A stretch of 64,000 nt of DNA from Coniella vitis. Taxonomy: Eukaryota > Ascomycota > Sordariomycetes > Diaporthales > Schizoparmaceae. Numbering within the stretch: position 1 is the first letter of the stretch; every line of letters starts with the position of its first letter. The stretch spans positions 2,356,001-2,420,000 of the forward strand of contig WUJK01000006.1 in assembly GCA_011317545.1 (NCBI GenBank), written 5' to 3'. Below, one piece after another: positions 45,701-57,344 of this stretch. A model generated the notes under the pieces. That model was not told the origin of the DNA. It saw only the letters and a program-made list of their open reading frames with translations, and searched no databases. The translations under genes and the position numbers were made by a program.

Positions 45701-48700
45701 TTAAGGAATGTCAAACAGAGGCTTGAGCTTGACGATCAGCTTCCACTCCTCATTCGTCACGTCCTTGCGGTAAAACTCCTTGAGACAGTCAATGGATGCG
45801 CGAGAGATTTGAGAGTAAAGAACATCAGACTCCTCGAGCTGGCGGCCATAGGCGGGCTGGTGACCGCCCATTTCGATACGTGCGGCGACAGAAGGTTGGC
45901 CTTGCTTGCAGACGTCCATCTTCTTGTGATCGCGCTCAATGGATGTTCTGTAGTAAAGATGAAGGAGTTAGTACGTCTTGTAAACAAACCAATCAGTGAT
46001 GAAATGAACACTTACACTCTACCCATGGCAATAATCTCCTTCAAGCCCGTCGTGGCATTCTGCCTCACGGCCGCGATGGGCGTATTGACCTTGAGTTGAC
46101 CCTCGACAACGTCCACACCCACCACAATGGGGTTGTGTCTCATGAAAACAGCGACAGGCTTCAGGACGCAAGGGAAGACAGCCAACATCTTGGAGTCTTC
46201 CTTCTTCTTCTCAAGCAGCTCGTCCATGTGCTTGGTGAAAGAGTCAAACAAGTGGTAGATAATGTCTGCCGTGAAGATCTTGATGCCATTCTCCTCGGCG
46301 TACGCAGCAGCTTCCTTTTCCACCTTGACGTCAAAGCAGAGCATGACGGCGTAATCGGGCGACTTCTCCAACATGACACCGCACTGCATGACATCACGCT
46401 TCGAGACGGGACCGATGCCGACGTTGGCAACGGGAATCTTGCAGTCCTTCAAGAAGTCGAGCAAAGCCTCGAGGGAACCCAGCGTCGAGGCCTGCACCGA
46501 GACACCGCGGCCGGACCTCTCGACTCTGCTGAAGAGAGACTCGAGATCGCTCTCGAGCTCGTCCTCAATATCGTCCTCGTCATCCTCTGGGCCAGCGACA
46601 AGCAGACGCGAACCGGCAATTGCCTTCTCGAGACCAGGAGCGACAATCTTTACACCAAGGGCGGCCTTGACCTCCTTGTTGTGCACATATTGCGACTTGA
46701 GACGCAGTTCCTTGAGCTTCTCGGGCGTGAGCAGGGCGCGGACGTTGGTCTTGATGACACCCTCCGTACCACACAACAGGATCCTGTCGCCTTCGCGCAG
46801 GATACCGTTGGACAGGATGACGTCGATGGTCATACCGAAACCCTCAATCTGCTTGACCTCGAGTACGGTGGCCTGCACCTCAGACAGGTACATGAGCGCG
46901 CCAACCATTCTCTCTTGGGTAAGTTGGATGATGAGCTTGAGCATATCGGGGATACCCTCGCCCGTGTGGGCCGACGTGGGGATCAGCGAGACAAATTTGG
47001 CCATGGACTTGTTCTCGTAAAAGAGCTCGGCGTTGAAGCCCTGCTCGGCAAAGGCCAGCTTGGTCTGCTCCAGTCTGTTGCGGAACTCGTTCTGGACACC
47101 CTTGGTCTGCAGAGCCAAACTCTCCTGGAAGCCATTGTTGTCAATCTTCTTCCAGCCGTACAGACGGTCAATCTTGTTGAGGGCCACGACGAAGGGAGTC
47201 TTTCTGTCACGCAGCAGCTTCATCGACTCGAGAGTCTGGGGCTCGAGACCGTGCATGATATCGACGACCAGGATAGCAATGTTGCAGAGCGAGGAACCAC
47301 GGGAACGCAGGTTGGAGAAGGACTCGTGACCAGGCGTGTCAATGACCAGGAGACCGGGCACCTTGAACTCAAACTTGCCATCGGGGTTGACAACGGCCGT
47401 CTTTTGCTTGATTGCCTCGACGGGGAAGTAAGTGGCACCAATCTGCTGAGTAATACCACCTGCTTCGCCTTCCTGGACGTTGGTCTGACGAATCTTGTCG
47501 AGCAACTTTGTTTTTCCGGTATCGACGTGCCCCAGAATACAGCAAATGGGCGAGCGCAGGTTGTCCTTGGATCGGGCGTCCAGAGCAGCCTGGTGGGCCT
47601 TTTCACGACGCGCCAGAGCCTCGCGCTTGCGCTGTGCTTCGGCACCCTCGTCCTCAGACTCGGATTCTGACTCGGATTCCTCCTCCTCGGACTCTTGTTC
47701 CTCCTGAGCCTTGGACTTGGCTTCCTCGGCAGCCTCCTCGTCGCTGTCGGCATCCCAGCTGTCCTTGACATCGTCCTCGGATGCTGCGGCAGCCTCCCAG
47801 TCGTCCTCGATCTCGTCGTCAGCAGCAGCCTTGGCCTTGGCGGTAGCTTCAGCCTCGGCCTTCTCGCGGGCAATGCGGTCCTTCTCGGCAGCTTCTTTGG
47901 CAGCAGCTTCGGCCTGGGCGCGTGCACGTTCGGCAGCCTCGGCGAGAGCCTTCTCCTCGTCCACCTTGTCGGTCTTCTTGCCCTTGCCCTTCTTCTTGTC
48001 GAATGTGGGCTTCTTGGCAGCGGCAACGGGGGCAGCCTCACCGTCCTTGAGACCACCAACTTGTATACCGGCAGCCAACATTTGCTGCAGTTTCTTTTCA
48101 TTGCGGGCCTTCTCCTCCTTCTGGGCCTTGGTGAGGTACTTGCCCTCCTTCTTGAGCTGCTCGATCCTCTCCTTCTCCTTCTGCTTCTTACGGGCCTTTT
48201 CTTCCTCCTTGCGTTTGACCTCTTCCTCGAGGCGGCGCTCTTCCTCCTCGAGACGGGCGCGCTCCTCGGCGTCGAAGCGGGCAGCTTCTTCTTGCTGTCT
48301 TCTCAGCTCCTCTTGTTGCTTCTGAAGAATCTGCAGGTGCTTAGGCAGCTTCTTGCCGGGCTTGGCGGGCTCGACGGGAGCGGCGGCGGCGGCGGGCTCA
48401 TCTTTCTTTTCCTCGACTGGCTTGGCGGGCTCTTGCTTGGCGGGGGCAGCAGTCTTCTTCTTGGCAGCCTAGATTTGGACCAAAAGAAAAGAGAAAAAAA
48501 CGGTGAGCATGATGGGATATCATTCCAGTGCAACAAAAATCAGAGTGATTGTGACGTACCTGCTCCTTCTTTCTCTGCTTCTCACGCTCCTTCTTGAGCT
48601 TCTCCTTCTCGGCCTTGGTCAGCACACGACCCGATCCATCCAGGTCGTCGTCGCCGCCGGCTGCTGGCGCTGCTGGCGCAGCCTTTGCAGGCTGCTGCTT

Positions 48701-49051
48701 GCCCTTGGCACCCTTGCCCTTGCCCTTGGTGGGCAGGTTCCACTCGTCGTCCATGTTTCCCTCTTCGGGCGCCTTGCTGGCGAGATCCTCACCGGCGGGC
48801 TGCTCAGCGCCCGGCGCGTCCTCACCCTGCACAAAGTCCTCAGTGATGCCCTTCTTCTTGCGCTTCTCCTTGTTCTTGCGCATAATGGCCATCAGACCAC
48901 CTGCTGGGGCATCGTCCTCCTCAGCGGCGGCACCTGCAGCTTCGGCACCATCGGCGGCGGGGGCATCGGTGCTGGCTGGGGCGATGCTCTCGCCCAGCTC
49001 AGCCTCCCAGTCGTCCTGGGCCTTCTTGTTACCCTTCTTCTTGGGAGCCAT
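45701..49051 (-). CDS. FUN12: Eukaryotic translation initiation factor 5B
   Basis: eIF5B is the GTPase that joins the 60S subunit to the initiation complex. Exons 49051-48560, 48468-46016 and 45947-45701 (introns 91 and 68 nt) give 1063 aa. The first 470 residues are the expected low-conservation, Lys/Glu/Ala-rich region, starting MAPKKKGNKKAQDDWEAEL and including a long charged helix (RARLEEEERRLEEEV). The G domain starts near residue 477: GHVDTGKT (P-loop), then GGITQQIGATYFP (switch I), DTPGHESF (G3), NKIDR (G4). Downstream come domain II (EVKQIEGFGMTIDVILSNG) and the IF2-type domain III/IV (VQASTLGSLEALLDFL, CGVMLEKSPDYAVML, HRKDV-like C-terminal helices). The last exon ends KLIVKLKPLFDIP, the family's typical end. 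Join GRVTSIERDHKKMD keeps domain IV intact. Start chosen at the MAPKKKG methionine. Confidence 0.95.
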
Positions 49052-49830
49052 GGTTGCTTGTCTGTCTGGTGCTTTAGAAGTCCGGACTGGGTGATTGGGC
49101 CCCCAAAGGAGTCGTCGTTGTCGTCTTCCTTTCTCTCGTAACTCAAGGGAGCAACGAGTGGGTGGGAAGATTTTGGACGAGTCGGCAGCGTGGGGAAAGG
49201 AAGGGGGGAAAGGGGGAAAGGTGGACAAGACAATGGGAGGAAAAAGACAGGATTGTCTGTGGTCGGAAAGTGGTTGTGCAGGTTGCTGTGTGCTTTGCTC
49301 TGCTTTGCTTCCATGTGTGGGGTAATATTTTTTGGAGGTGGCAACCTTGACAGGGGTGCTGCTGTAGAGTTAGTTGCTGTGGACACTGTCTTGCAGTGTG
49401 TTTTTTTTGGTGTAATGTCTTGCAACTTCAATGGGTCCAGCGCTTGATATTGTGCTGGCACAGGGGCCTACCTACTACTATGTATGTAAGCGTGCTGGGG
49501 TACCTAGTACCTGAAGATTACCTAACCACAGGGGGATTTACCTGAACAGCACAACACCTTCTTTTGCCGTTCCTCAACTTCATACCATCTCAACAACTTC
49601 TACACTTCCGCATACTTGCATCAATACTAGCATAATAAGCCTTGCATAAAACTCTCAGGTCTACCTGTATCGTGTTTCCCAGTGTCCTTTCTATCTGTAC
49701 GTTGTCATGCTGTGCCTGACAGAAATCGTAATCATAGTCCTCGTGATTAGTATCATCATCGCCGTCGGCGCCACTATTGTAACTTTTCAGCCATGAACGA
49801 ATCGTATCCGTGCGAGCCAACTGGCCTTTC
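49052..49830. other. eIF5B promoter and chitin synthase 3' flank
   Basis: A 780-bp gap with G-rich tracts near 49200, a T8 run near 49401 and one TACTATGTA at 49476. The frame at 49590-49916 on the minus strand overlaps the chitin synthase 3' end and is not supported. Confidence 0.5.
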
Positions 49831-50576
49831 CTAGTCCCGATAGGGCTCATCCTTCTTGTCTTGCGTGTACTCGTGCTCTCGCACCTCGTCATCGTTCTCG
49901 AACGGAACCCGCACAAACGTCTCCCGCGACAGCGGACTGCGCGCCCTTTGGCGCTGTCCTGCAGAAGAAGACGCTGGCGGCATGAGGCTCTGTCCGACTT
50001 GCCACGTGTCCAAGCCTGCTCCTCCTCCTCCTCCTCCTACTGTCGCTCCACCAGGCCCGCCACCCTCCTCTGAGCCAAACTCGGCTCTGGTCGGCGTTGT
50101 TCCCCCCGTTCCATTCGCATTCACCGGCGTGCCAGGCAGCGTCTCTGCATATCCGCCCTCCTGCATGGCAACCGACTCACTCTCTGAATGCCCGCCGCTC
50201 TCCATACGCAGATAGTCGTAGACGCGGTTCGGAGGCTGGTGTTGATATTGTTGTTGCTGTTGCGGCTGCTGTTCTTGCCTCAGTTGTTGCATCCGTGCTG
50301 TCTGCGCCATGTACGTGCTGACCTGCTTCGCATGCGCCATCTCATACTTGCGCCGGTCCTCCTCGTTCATCAGCGGTAGCTCATGGTTCTCGACCCGCGT
50401 CGGCGTCCCACTCGGCACATAGACTGGCGAAGTGGATTCATCTCTGTACGCCGGCACGTGGCGCCATGGCTGTGTGGGAAAGTAGTGCGCCAGTGGCTCT
50501 TTACCCTTACTATCGTAGCCCTCGGAGCTGGTCAGAAAGCTCTCGTCCGAGTCATCCCCACCGCGGCGCCCTTTCT

Positions 50577-50607
<31 letters not shown>

Positions 50608-53138
50608 ACCACTCTCATTCCTCTTGGAATAGTGAACCGCACCAGTCGGCATGGTCGACGCCCTAGGTCTATTCCCAGTGCCAGGTGCTGCTGCTTGCTG
50701 CCGGCGACGGCGGTCGCCAATAGTAGGCCCACCGCTACGACGACGCTCTTCGGTTGTGGACGAAAAGTCCCCGCTACCGCTCGAGTCACCTGCGAGATCC
50801 AGGTACCTATAAAACCCGCCCGCGGTTCTCTGCGGCGCGGCAAATAACCCTTCGACCTGGGGAGGCGGCTGGAGCACGCTGCGCTGCCTGCCCAGTCCAT
50901 CGCGCCGACTCCTGCTTTTGCGTCTGCTTGTTCTCCTATCTGGTGCTGTACCGGTGATGTTGCCGTTGGTGGGGTGGGGGTGGTGGTGATGATGATGATG
51001 ATGATGATGATGGTGGTTAGGGGTGGAGGAGGAGGAGGAGTAATTGGCGGTGGCACCAGGGATGGTAGGGGTGGTGGTGGTGGTCATGGCCGTGGTGGTG
51101 GTGGCGATGTTGGTGGCATTGGGGATTGTTTCTTCTTCCTCGCCGCTCACTTTGCCGTCTTGTTCCTCCTGCTGTGCCATCACAGCGGGAATGAAGGTTT
51201 CGGGTACGACATTGAGATCATCGCCCGTTTGCTCGGCGTGCTCAATCGCCTCCTGCACCGTGGTGTTCTTGTCCGCGGCGCCGGCATCCGCCCGCGGCCC
51301 TCCCCACGTCCGCTGGCCAGCAGTAAAGATGCCATAGACCATGTAATACCAGTTCAGGAAGGGGTTCACCACAAACATGAGCGGGTACAGCCAGATCTTG
51401 TAGCGGCGCAGCTTGGCGCCAAAGTAAATCATCATGAGCCAGTTCAGGCCCAGCGAGATGGCGATAAAGCCGACGGGCAGGTTGTTAATCGACTTCTCGG
51501 TCGACAGCAGCGCCAGCACCATGATGAAGAACAGCAGCGCCGTCGTGCGGATCGTGTTTTGCGCAAAGCGGTACAGCACCAGCACGGGATACCGCGTCCA
51601 CAGGCGCCAGTCCGTGAGCATGCAGGCTTCATTCGTAATGAAGCCGAGGAACCACCGCCGGCGCTGCTTGACGAGGGACTTGTACGTCTGCACGGCCTCC
51701 GTCTTGCAAAAGGCCGAGGTGCACATCTGGATCTGGTACCGTTGTTTGGCGCCAATCATGAACAGGTGGGTGAGGTAGCGGTCCTCGCCGAGGTGGTCTT
51801 TGGCAAAGTCAAACAGGTCCTCGCACGTTTCGGCCTTGTCGGCGAAGTAGTACTTGGCCATGCGCCGGAAGGCGCTGAAGCGGAGCATGGTGAGTGCGCC
51901 GGGGAGACACGTCACGGAGCCGCACCCAGACTCGACGGTGCGCTCAAAGAGCTGGCCGTGGATGTACTCCATGTCCTGCAGCAGGGTGAGTATGCTGTGT
52001 TTCTTGGTCGTCGAGGTGATGACGCCCGTCATGGCCAGCATGTTGCGCTTGTTGCCCGGGGAGAACTCCATGTCGTACAGGAAGTTCTGCAGGCAGACGC
52101 GGTCGAGGATGCAGTCCGAGTCGATGAAGAGGATAAAGAGGTTGTCGTTGCGCCTGAGGTATTCGCTGTAGACCTTGTCAATGAGCTTGAAGGTGGCCTT
52201 TTGGCAGTTGCGTTTGCCGCCGTGGGGGAAGCGCGACACGGTGATGCGCGCGTCCTTGTAGGCGACGTCGATGCTGCGCGGGTACGACTCGAGGGTGAGC
52301 GGGACGCCGAGGCGCTGGATGGCGTTGAGGTACAGCTCGTCTTCTTGGTCGCCGTCAAAGGAGAGGAAGACGTGGATGCACGAGGGCGGGTAGTCGCACT
52401 CGACGACCGAGTTGATGGCGGTGACGAGCACGTCGAGGTCTTCCTTGTAGCAGGGCATGACAATGACGACCTTGGGCGCCGAGTCTTCGTCGAGGAGCTG
52501 CTTGATGCGCTTGGTGCGGCCGAGCTGGTGCGTGACGAGGTAGTAGACGCAAAAGAGCCAGGGGATGGTCAGCAGGCCGGCAAAGGACCAAAAGGCGAAC
52601 CACATGAGGAAGGAGACCATCTTGTCGGGCCAGTACTGGACGATCTGGCTGGGCAGCGGGAGCGTCACGATCATGATGGGCAAGAAGATGACTCTGTGAG
52701 CATTGGCGGCGCGAGGGCCGCGTGGTCTGGTCAGCCTTGGCTGGTGTCGCTTTAGGAGGAGGAGGAGGAGGAGGAGGAGGAGGCCAAGAGGGACCAAGAG
52801 GATGGGAAAGCCAACCTGAGAAGCAAAAAGGCCACCGAGATCAGCACGGCCAGGACATTGACCGTCCAGTGCTCTGACTTTCGAAAGACCTTCCAGAGGC
52901 AGTACATGAACGCGCCGATCCATAGAAACCATTCGAGCAGCGCTGCCAGCATCACCAAGCCGACAATGGCTGTGTAGACAATCTGCCAGGTGGCCGGGTC
53001 GTCAGTCTCGCGGCACTTGAAGATGGTTGTGGTGATGGGGGACAACGGCGAGAAGGAGGAGAAGACCAGGCGAGGAGAGAATGGAGAAGAGCAGGGGTGC
53101 GTTTCACTCACATCTTTGACTGCCCACGATCCAGCCAT
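49831..53138 (-). CDS. Chitin synthase, class VI/VII (ChsD-like)
   Basis: A membrane glycosyltransferase of family GT2 that polymerises UDP-GlcNAc into wall chitin. Exons 53138-53112, 53015-52816 and 52693-49831 (introns 96 and 122 nt) give 1029 aa. N-terminal membrane helices (IVYTAIVGLVMLAALLEWFL, VNVLAVLISVAFLLL, VSFLMWFAFWSFAGLL) precede the catalytic region with KVVIVMPCYKEDLDVL, FIDSDCILDR, GEDRYLTHLF and the product-binding QRRRW at about residues 419-423. More helices follow (TALLFFIMVLALL, FIAISLGLNWLMMIYF). The last 450 residues are a disordered tail with His, Gly and Gln runs. The catalytic core resembles the ChsD group by memory (GVITSTTKKHS, SGCGSVTCLPGA). No myosin head and no N-terminal domain of classes I-III is present. 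The first exon has only 9 codons. The second intron has the unusual donor GTTGGC. Confidence 0.9.
52753..52787 (+). repeat. (AGG)n repeat in chitin synthase intron 2
   Basis: About ten AGG units within intron 52815-52694. On the transcribed strand this is a CCT-rich run, which serves as a pyrimidine tract. Confidence 0.8.
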
Positions 53139-54714
53139 CTTGACGAGTTGGCGAAAGGGGGAGAGCAAACAGACAGACACTTGCTTGCAGCCCAACAACA
53201 GCCCGTATGGAGCCGAGCCCTGTTGCCCAAGCGGCCTTGTTTGAGGCAGAAGGGCCTGGCGAGCGAAAGACAGCGACGTCCAGTATAAGAGCAGCAGCTA
53301 GGCAGCGCAGTCACAAGGCAAGCACCCAGACGGTCAGGTGCCCCTTCCAATCCAAGGCGCAAGCATGGTTTCCAGACCACTCCAAAAAGAAAGATCGAAA
53401 AAAAAAAAAATTCCAACAGAAACGAGATCTTTAAAGCAGGCTGCGCCGTGGCGGTCGGCTGCAGCACAACCCTGAGATGACGAGATGACGAGCGGTTCGT
53501 TCGGTTACTCGGCTGTTTGCACTGCTGCCCTGCAGTGTTTCGGTTCCTTCATGTCCAAGCAGCACCAGAGCCCAAGAGAAAGCGCTTCACTTTGGCTTTG
53601 CTTTGCCTTCCCTTTCGGCTCACAGCCAAGCCACGTTCGAGTGCGATGTCAAACTCTGTGGATTCCTTCCTTACTTTTTGAGGAAACGCCCGTACACTCG
53701 TCAACAGCCCCGGCCGCAACAATGGCCGAATCAAACGGACGGACAGGCAGACAGACAGACAGACAAAACCAACTAGTAGACGGCGTACAAACAAACCAAC
53801 ATCGCCGAGGATCTTCTTCGTCACTCAGGAGGAACGGAAGACGAACAGGAAGAAAGAGGGAAAACCCCGAAAGTTGAAAGAGAAAGAAAGAAAAAAATCG
53901 ATTCCAAGCAGCTCAGTGAATGCAAAGCAAGAGGGGTTGCGGTTGGCTGGGCTGTCTCGGAAAAATACCGAAGTGGGAAAAGAAACGTCGAAAGTGGTAG
54001 GTGATGTGTTGGCTGGCGGTTGGGTGTGTCTCAGGAGGGGGTGATGGTTTTCATTTCTTCTTTCTCGCCTTTTTCTTTCTCCTTTTTCTATGTATTCCTT
54101 GAGTCCGAACCGTTGCCCATCCTTTTCATCCCGTGTTGGTCGAATTGTGCGCGCTTCCTCATGTGGGAGCATCTCAGTTGGGAACTGGGTTGGCGTTAGT
54201 TTTCCACATGTTGTTGTTGTTGTTGTGAAGCTCCTCGAAAATGAATCAAAAGCAAAAAGAGGAGCAAAGCGCGGTCGTACAGTTCCCCGACTTGGCTGAT
54301 GGATCAATTCCCAAAGCACGAAGACCCGAAGCACACTTTGCAACTCGGTACAACGAGAGCCAATCCTTTGTCTTTACTTTTGTGGCTTATCCCAACGAGA
54401 AGCTCGCATACTCACTCAATCCTCGTTCCGCACATGTACAGATAGACTGACATGGCAGTACAGGGACGATCAACCCACCTCTTCTTTCTCTCTCTCCCTC
54501 ACGCCCAAAGTGATGGCGGCGGGCGGCTGGAGGTGGGTGGTGGTCCCTTGTGGTCGCTCCTCGCTGCAGGTTGGTGGAGTCAAGGCACACCTCGTGTTGC
54601 CCAAAGAGCGCACGCGAAGCACAGCAAATCAATTCTGTTGAAAAGCTGCTCCCAAGCGCTCAAGGAGGCTCATCGTGCATATCTTTTGGTACGGTATCAC
54701 AACACACGTCTCAC

Positions 54715-54755
<41 letters not shown>

Positions 54756-57344
54756 CGACTACCGATCTGCATGGCGGAACCAGACTAAATAGAATATTGG
54801 CCTAGGCCGTGAGCCATCAGGTAGTCGCCGTGTCTTCTTCTCCTTCTTCTTACTGCATGAGAGAAGTATTCTCGGAATATGCGCCTGTGTCTGTTTACGA
54901 TATGTCATTTGATTCGGATATTCTCTTTCACTGTACATGTTTCTAGTATAACCAACCAAAGAAGCCATCCAGAATGGCCTTGGGTCTTTTTCACAATATA
55001 CCACATAGTATGTACAGCCGTTGCAAACAAACAACAGCCCTGTTTGAGCAGGCTGCATACCGCAATTTGCATTTCGCCCATATACGTAGTAATGTGCCAC
55101 AACCGCCAGCCCTAGCTGAAGCCGCTCGCCACACGGCAAAGCCAACAGGAAAAAGTGGGATACTGAGCAAAACGAAGCAGAAAAGAACGACGTTGGAACA
55201 TACAGCCAGTGAAACAGAATGCAGTACTATGGTGCATAGTACATGGTATTATAAAAGCAGATAGGGGAGAGAAGGAGGAGGCGATTGCATGAAAGCCACT
55301 ACTGTGGCTGACAATATAATACTATGTGCAGCACTTTCACAATGTTTACTTGTTTTCAAAGTACAATCTTTTTGAATCCAAGTATACACAGAACATTCCA
55401 TTTCACCGTCACAATTAGAAAGCAGCATTTTGCTAGCAATTCGGCTTGCAACCCCCCCCCCTCTCCCTTCCCATACATATCCCATGATCCAGATTCTCGG
55501 AGTGGCCCATCAGACATTCTCAATCCAAAACCCCCCCAAAAAATCCGATTCAATGTATTTTCCACCGAATGCATATGCATGTCCCAACCGTTAACGCCAC
55601 CGTTCACTGTCCAAGTTCATTCGCAGGTTGCGAGTCTTGCTTCACTGGAAGATTAGACCCCGAGCAGGGACCCTTTTTGTGCCCGAAGACGACCACTCTC
55701 TCACATGGCGACCTATACGACATAGTGTTAGTGCATGCTGTGTAATAAAGTATATCCAATGGTCCGCTTGAATAAAGCAGAGAAGCTACATAGTACAGCG
55801 GAGGCCGTATCAGCACAATGTTTCATGCGCATACACGCAGGTTCAGCTTTGGAACCCTGCGAAATAAACCGATTCAGATGTTTGTTTCATTTGTTGGTGA
55901 AACGGCGAGGACCGTAAAGATCATCGATGTAGTTATGTTTCCAACTCGTTGCCTTCAGATGGTCCAGAAAGTCTTGAAATCGAACCCCAGTAATGATCCT
56001 CTGACCTATCTGGTATTGCCTATGCAGGCATCTCTTACCATTCATGAATAAAGGAAAGTAACCCACACAGGGATAGTCATGAAAAGGATTCAATCTATCG
56101 CTTGATTGGGACAAACATCTAAAACACACCTTTGATGAAAGTTTGAACCTATGATTAGTATACTCATCACTTCAACCGTGGAAGAAGACGCCCAACTATA
56201 GTAACACCATCAAACTCCCACTTACAACACAAGATCAAACACTTAGAGAAGCCCAGATTGCAAACGATCGTATATTTGTCCACAAAATACCCCCTCTACC
56301 ACCAAGAATCATCTGACTGCATCGTAGGTTGTACCTAAGCAGTCAAGATGAACTAACATTTCCCCTTTCTATTCACTCAAAAAAAGAAGAATAACAACAA
56401 CATCGGAAAAACAAAAACTAAACCAAATTAACGGACTAAGGCTTCCGAACAGATGGCGAAGCAACACGTTGCCGCGCAGAATGCCATGCAATCTGAAGGA
56501 AGAGGATCAAAAGACCGCTGCTCATCGAACGTCTCGCTCGCACTCGACGTCCTGAGCCAACGCAACGCATGCCGTGCTTTCTTATTGCCAAATCCCCTCA
56601 TCTTGTTGCCTGCGTTTGTGGATAACAACGACAACAACAACAGCAACGCAATGACACCTTAAGAGAAGACACTTGGGGTGCTTGCCTGACCCAAGAAGAT
56701 GTGGGCTTTTCATTGGAGACTCTGTATGCCTTGACCGAGAAAGTCGCCCAAGTCGTATGCTCTAGTTGTAATACCAACCCGTATTCTGCTCTTCTTGGTC
56801 GAGCACAAGAACGCTAACCTGATGAGAGAGGCTTTGGCATATCTCCTTGCGACTGTCATGCTCGCATGTGCGAGGTAGAGCTTTTTTTCTGCATCGCCCA
56901 AAAATCCTCTGGGCTTGAGGATCTGCGTTGGTCGTTCGGCTGCGATCATTGCGACGAATCGCCACATAACAACAGAGTACTCAGTAATACCTGCGTGCAG
57001 GACACTGCCCTTGTTATTCGGTAGAATCAAACAATGCCATGGCGATCCTTTGATCAAGTCCTGTATCCGATAATGCGTCCCAAAAAGTCAGCAAATGTAG
57101 TTTCCCAGACAAAGATCCCCCCAAAAAAAGCCGTGAAAAGAATCTCATCTCAACCGGTATTTCAAGCTGCGGCGCGCAAGAGAAAGAGCAGACGGAGGTG
57201 ACCGTGAGACGGTATGGTCCACCACCATATCTAACAACCCGTCATCCACTGTTGGGCAACCTCGTCTTTGCGCTAGCTTCGACAGCCGCTTTGGCAGCAG
57301 TTGACACACTTTCAGGCCTTCTGGGAATATCTGCGACTATAATT
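53139..57344. other. 4.2-kb gene-free region
   Basis: Between the chitin synthase start and the UPF2 stop. It contains an A10 run near 53401, CAGA repeats near 53745, a GTT run near 54212, the A38 tract at 54716-54753, a C10 run near 55452, and three TACTATGTA-class sites (55012, 55320 and 55797). Minus-strand frames at 55887-56129 and 56710-57057 look vaguely protein-like but have no recognised family, and the second lacks an ATG. I see no supported gene. The left part should be the chitin synthase promoter. Confidence 0.45.
54716..54753 (+). repeat. 38-nt poly-A tract
   Basis: An uninterrupted run of 38 A on the plus strand. It could be the 3' tail of an old retroposed sequence, or simple slippage; the 200 bp on its left show no gene I recognise. 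Confidence 0.85.

Noticed and set aside
46096..47670. 524-codon plus-strand frame
   Set aside because: It is the antisense shadow of eIF5B, whose conserved GTPase motifs are on the minus strand.
50974..52755. 593-codon plus-strand frame
   Set aside because: Antisense shadow of the chitin synthase; composition is that of a GC-rich complementary strand and lacks any family motif.
56710..57057. 115-codon minus-strand frame downstream of UPF2
   Set aside because: It has no ATG at its start, no recognised domain, and sits in the 3' flank of UPF2.
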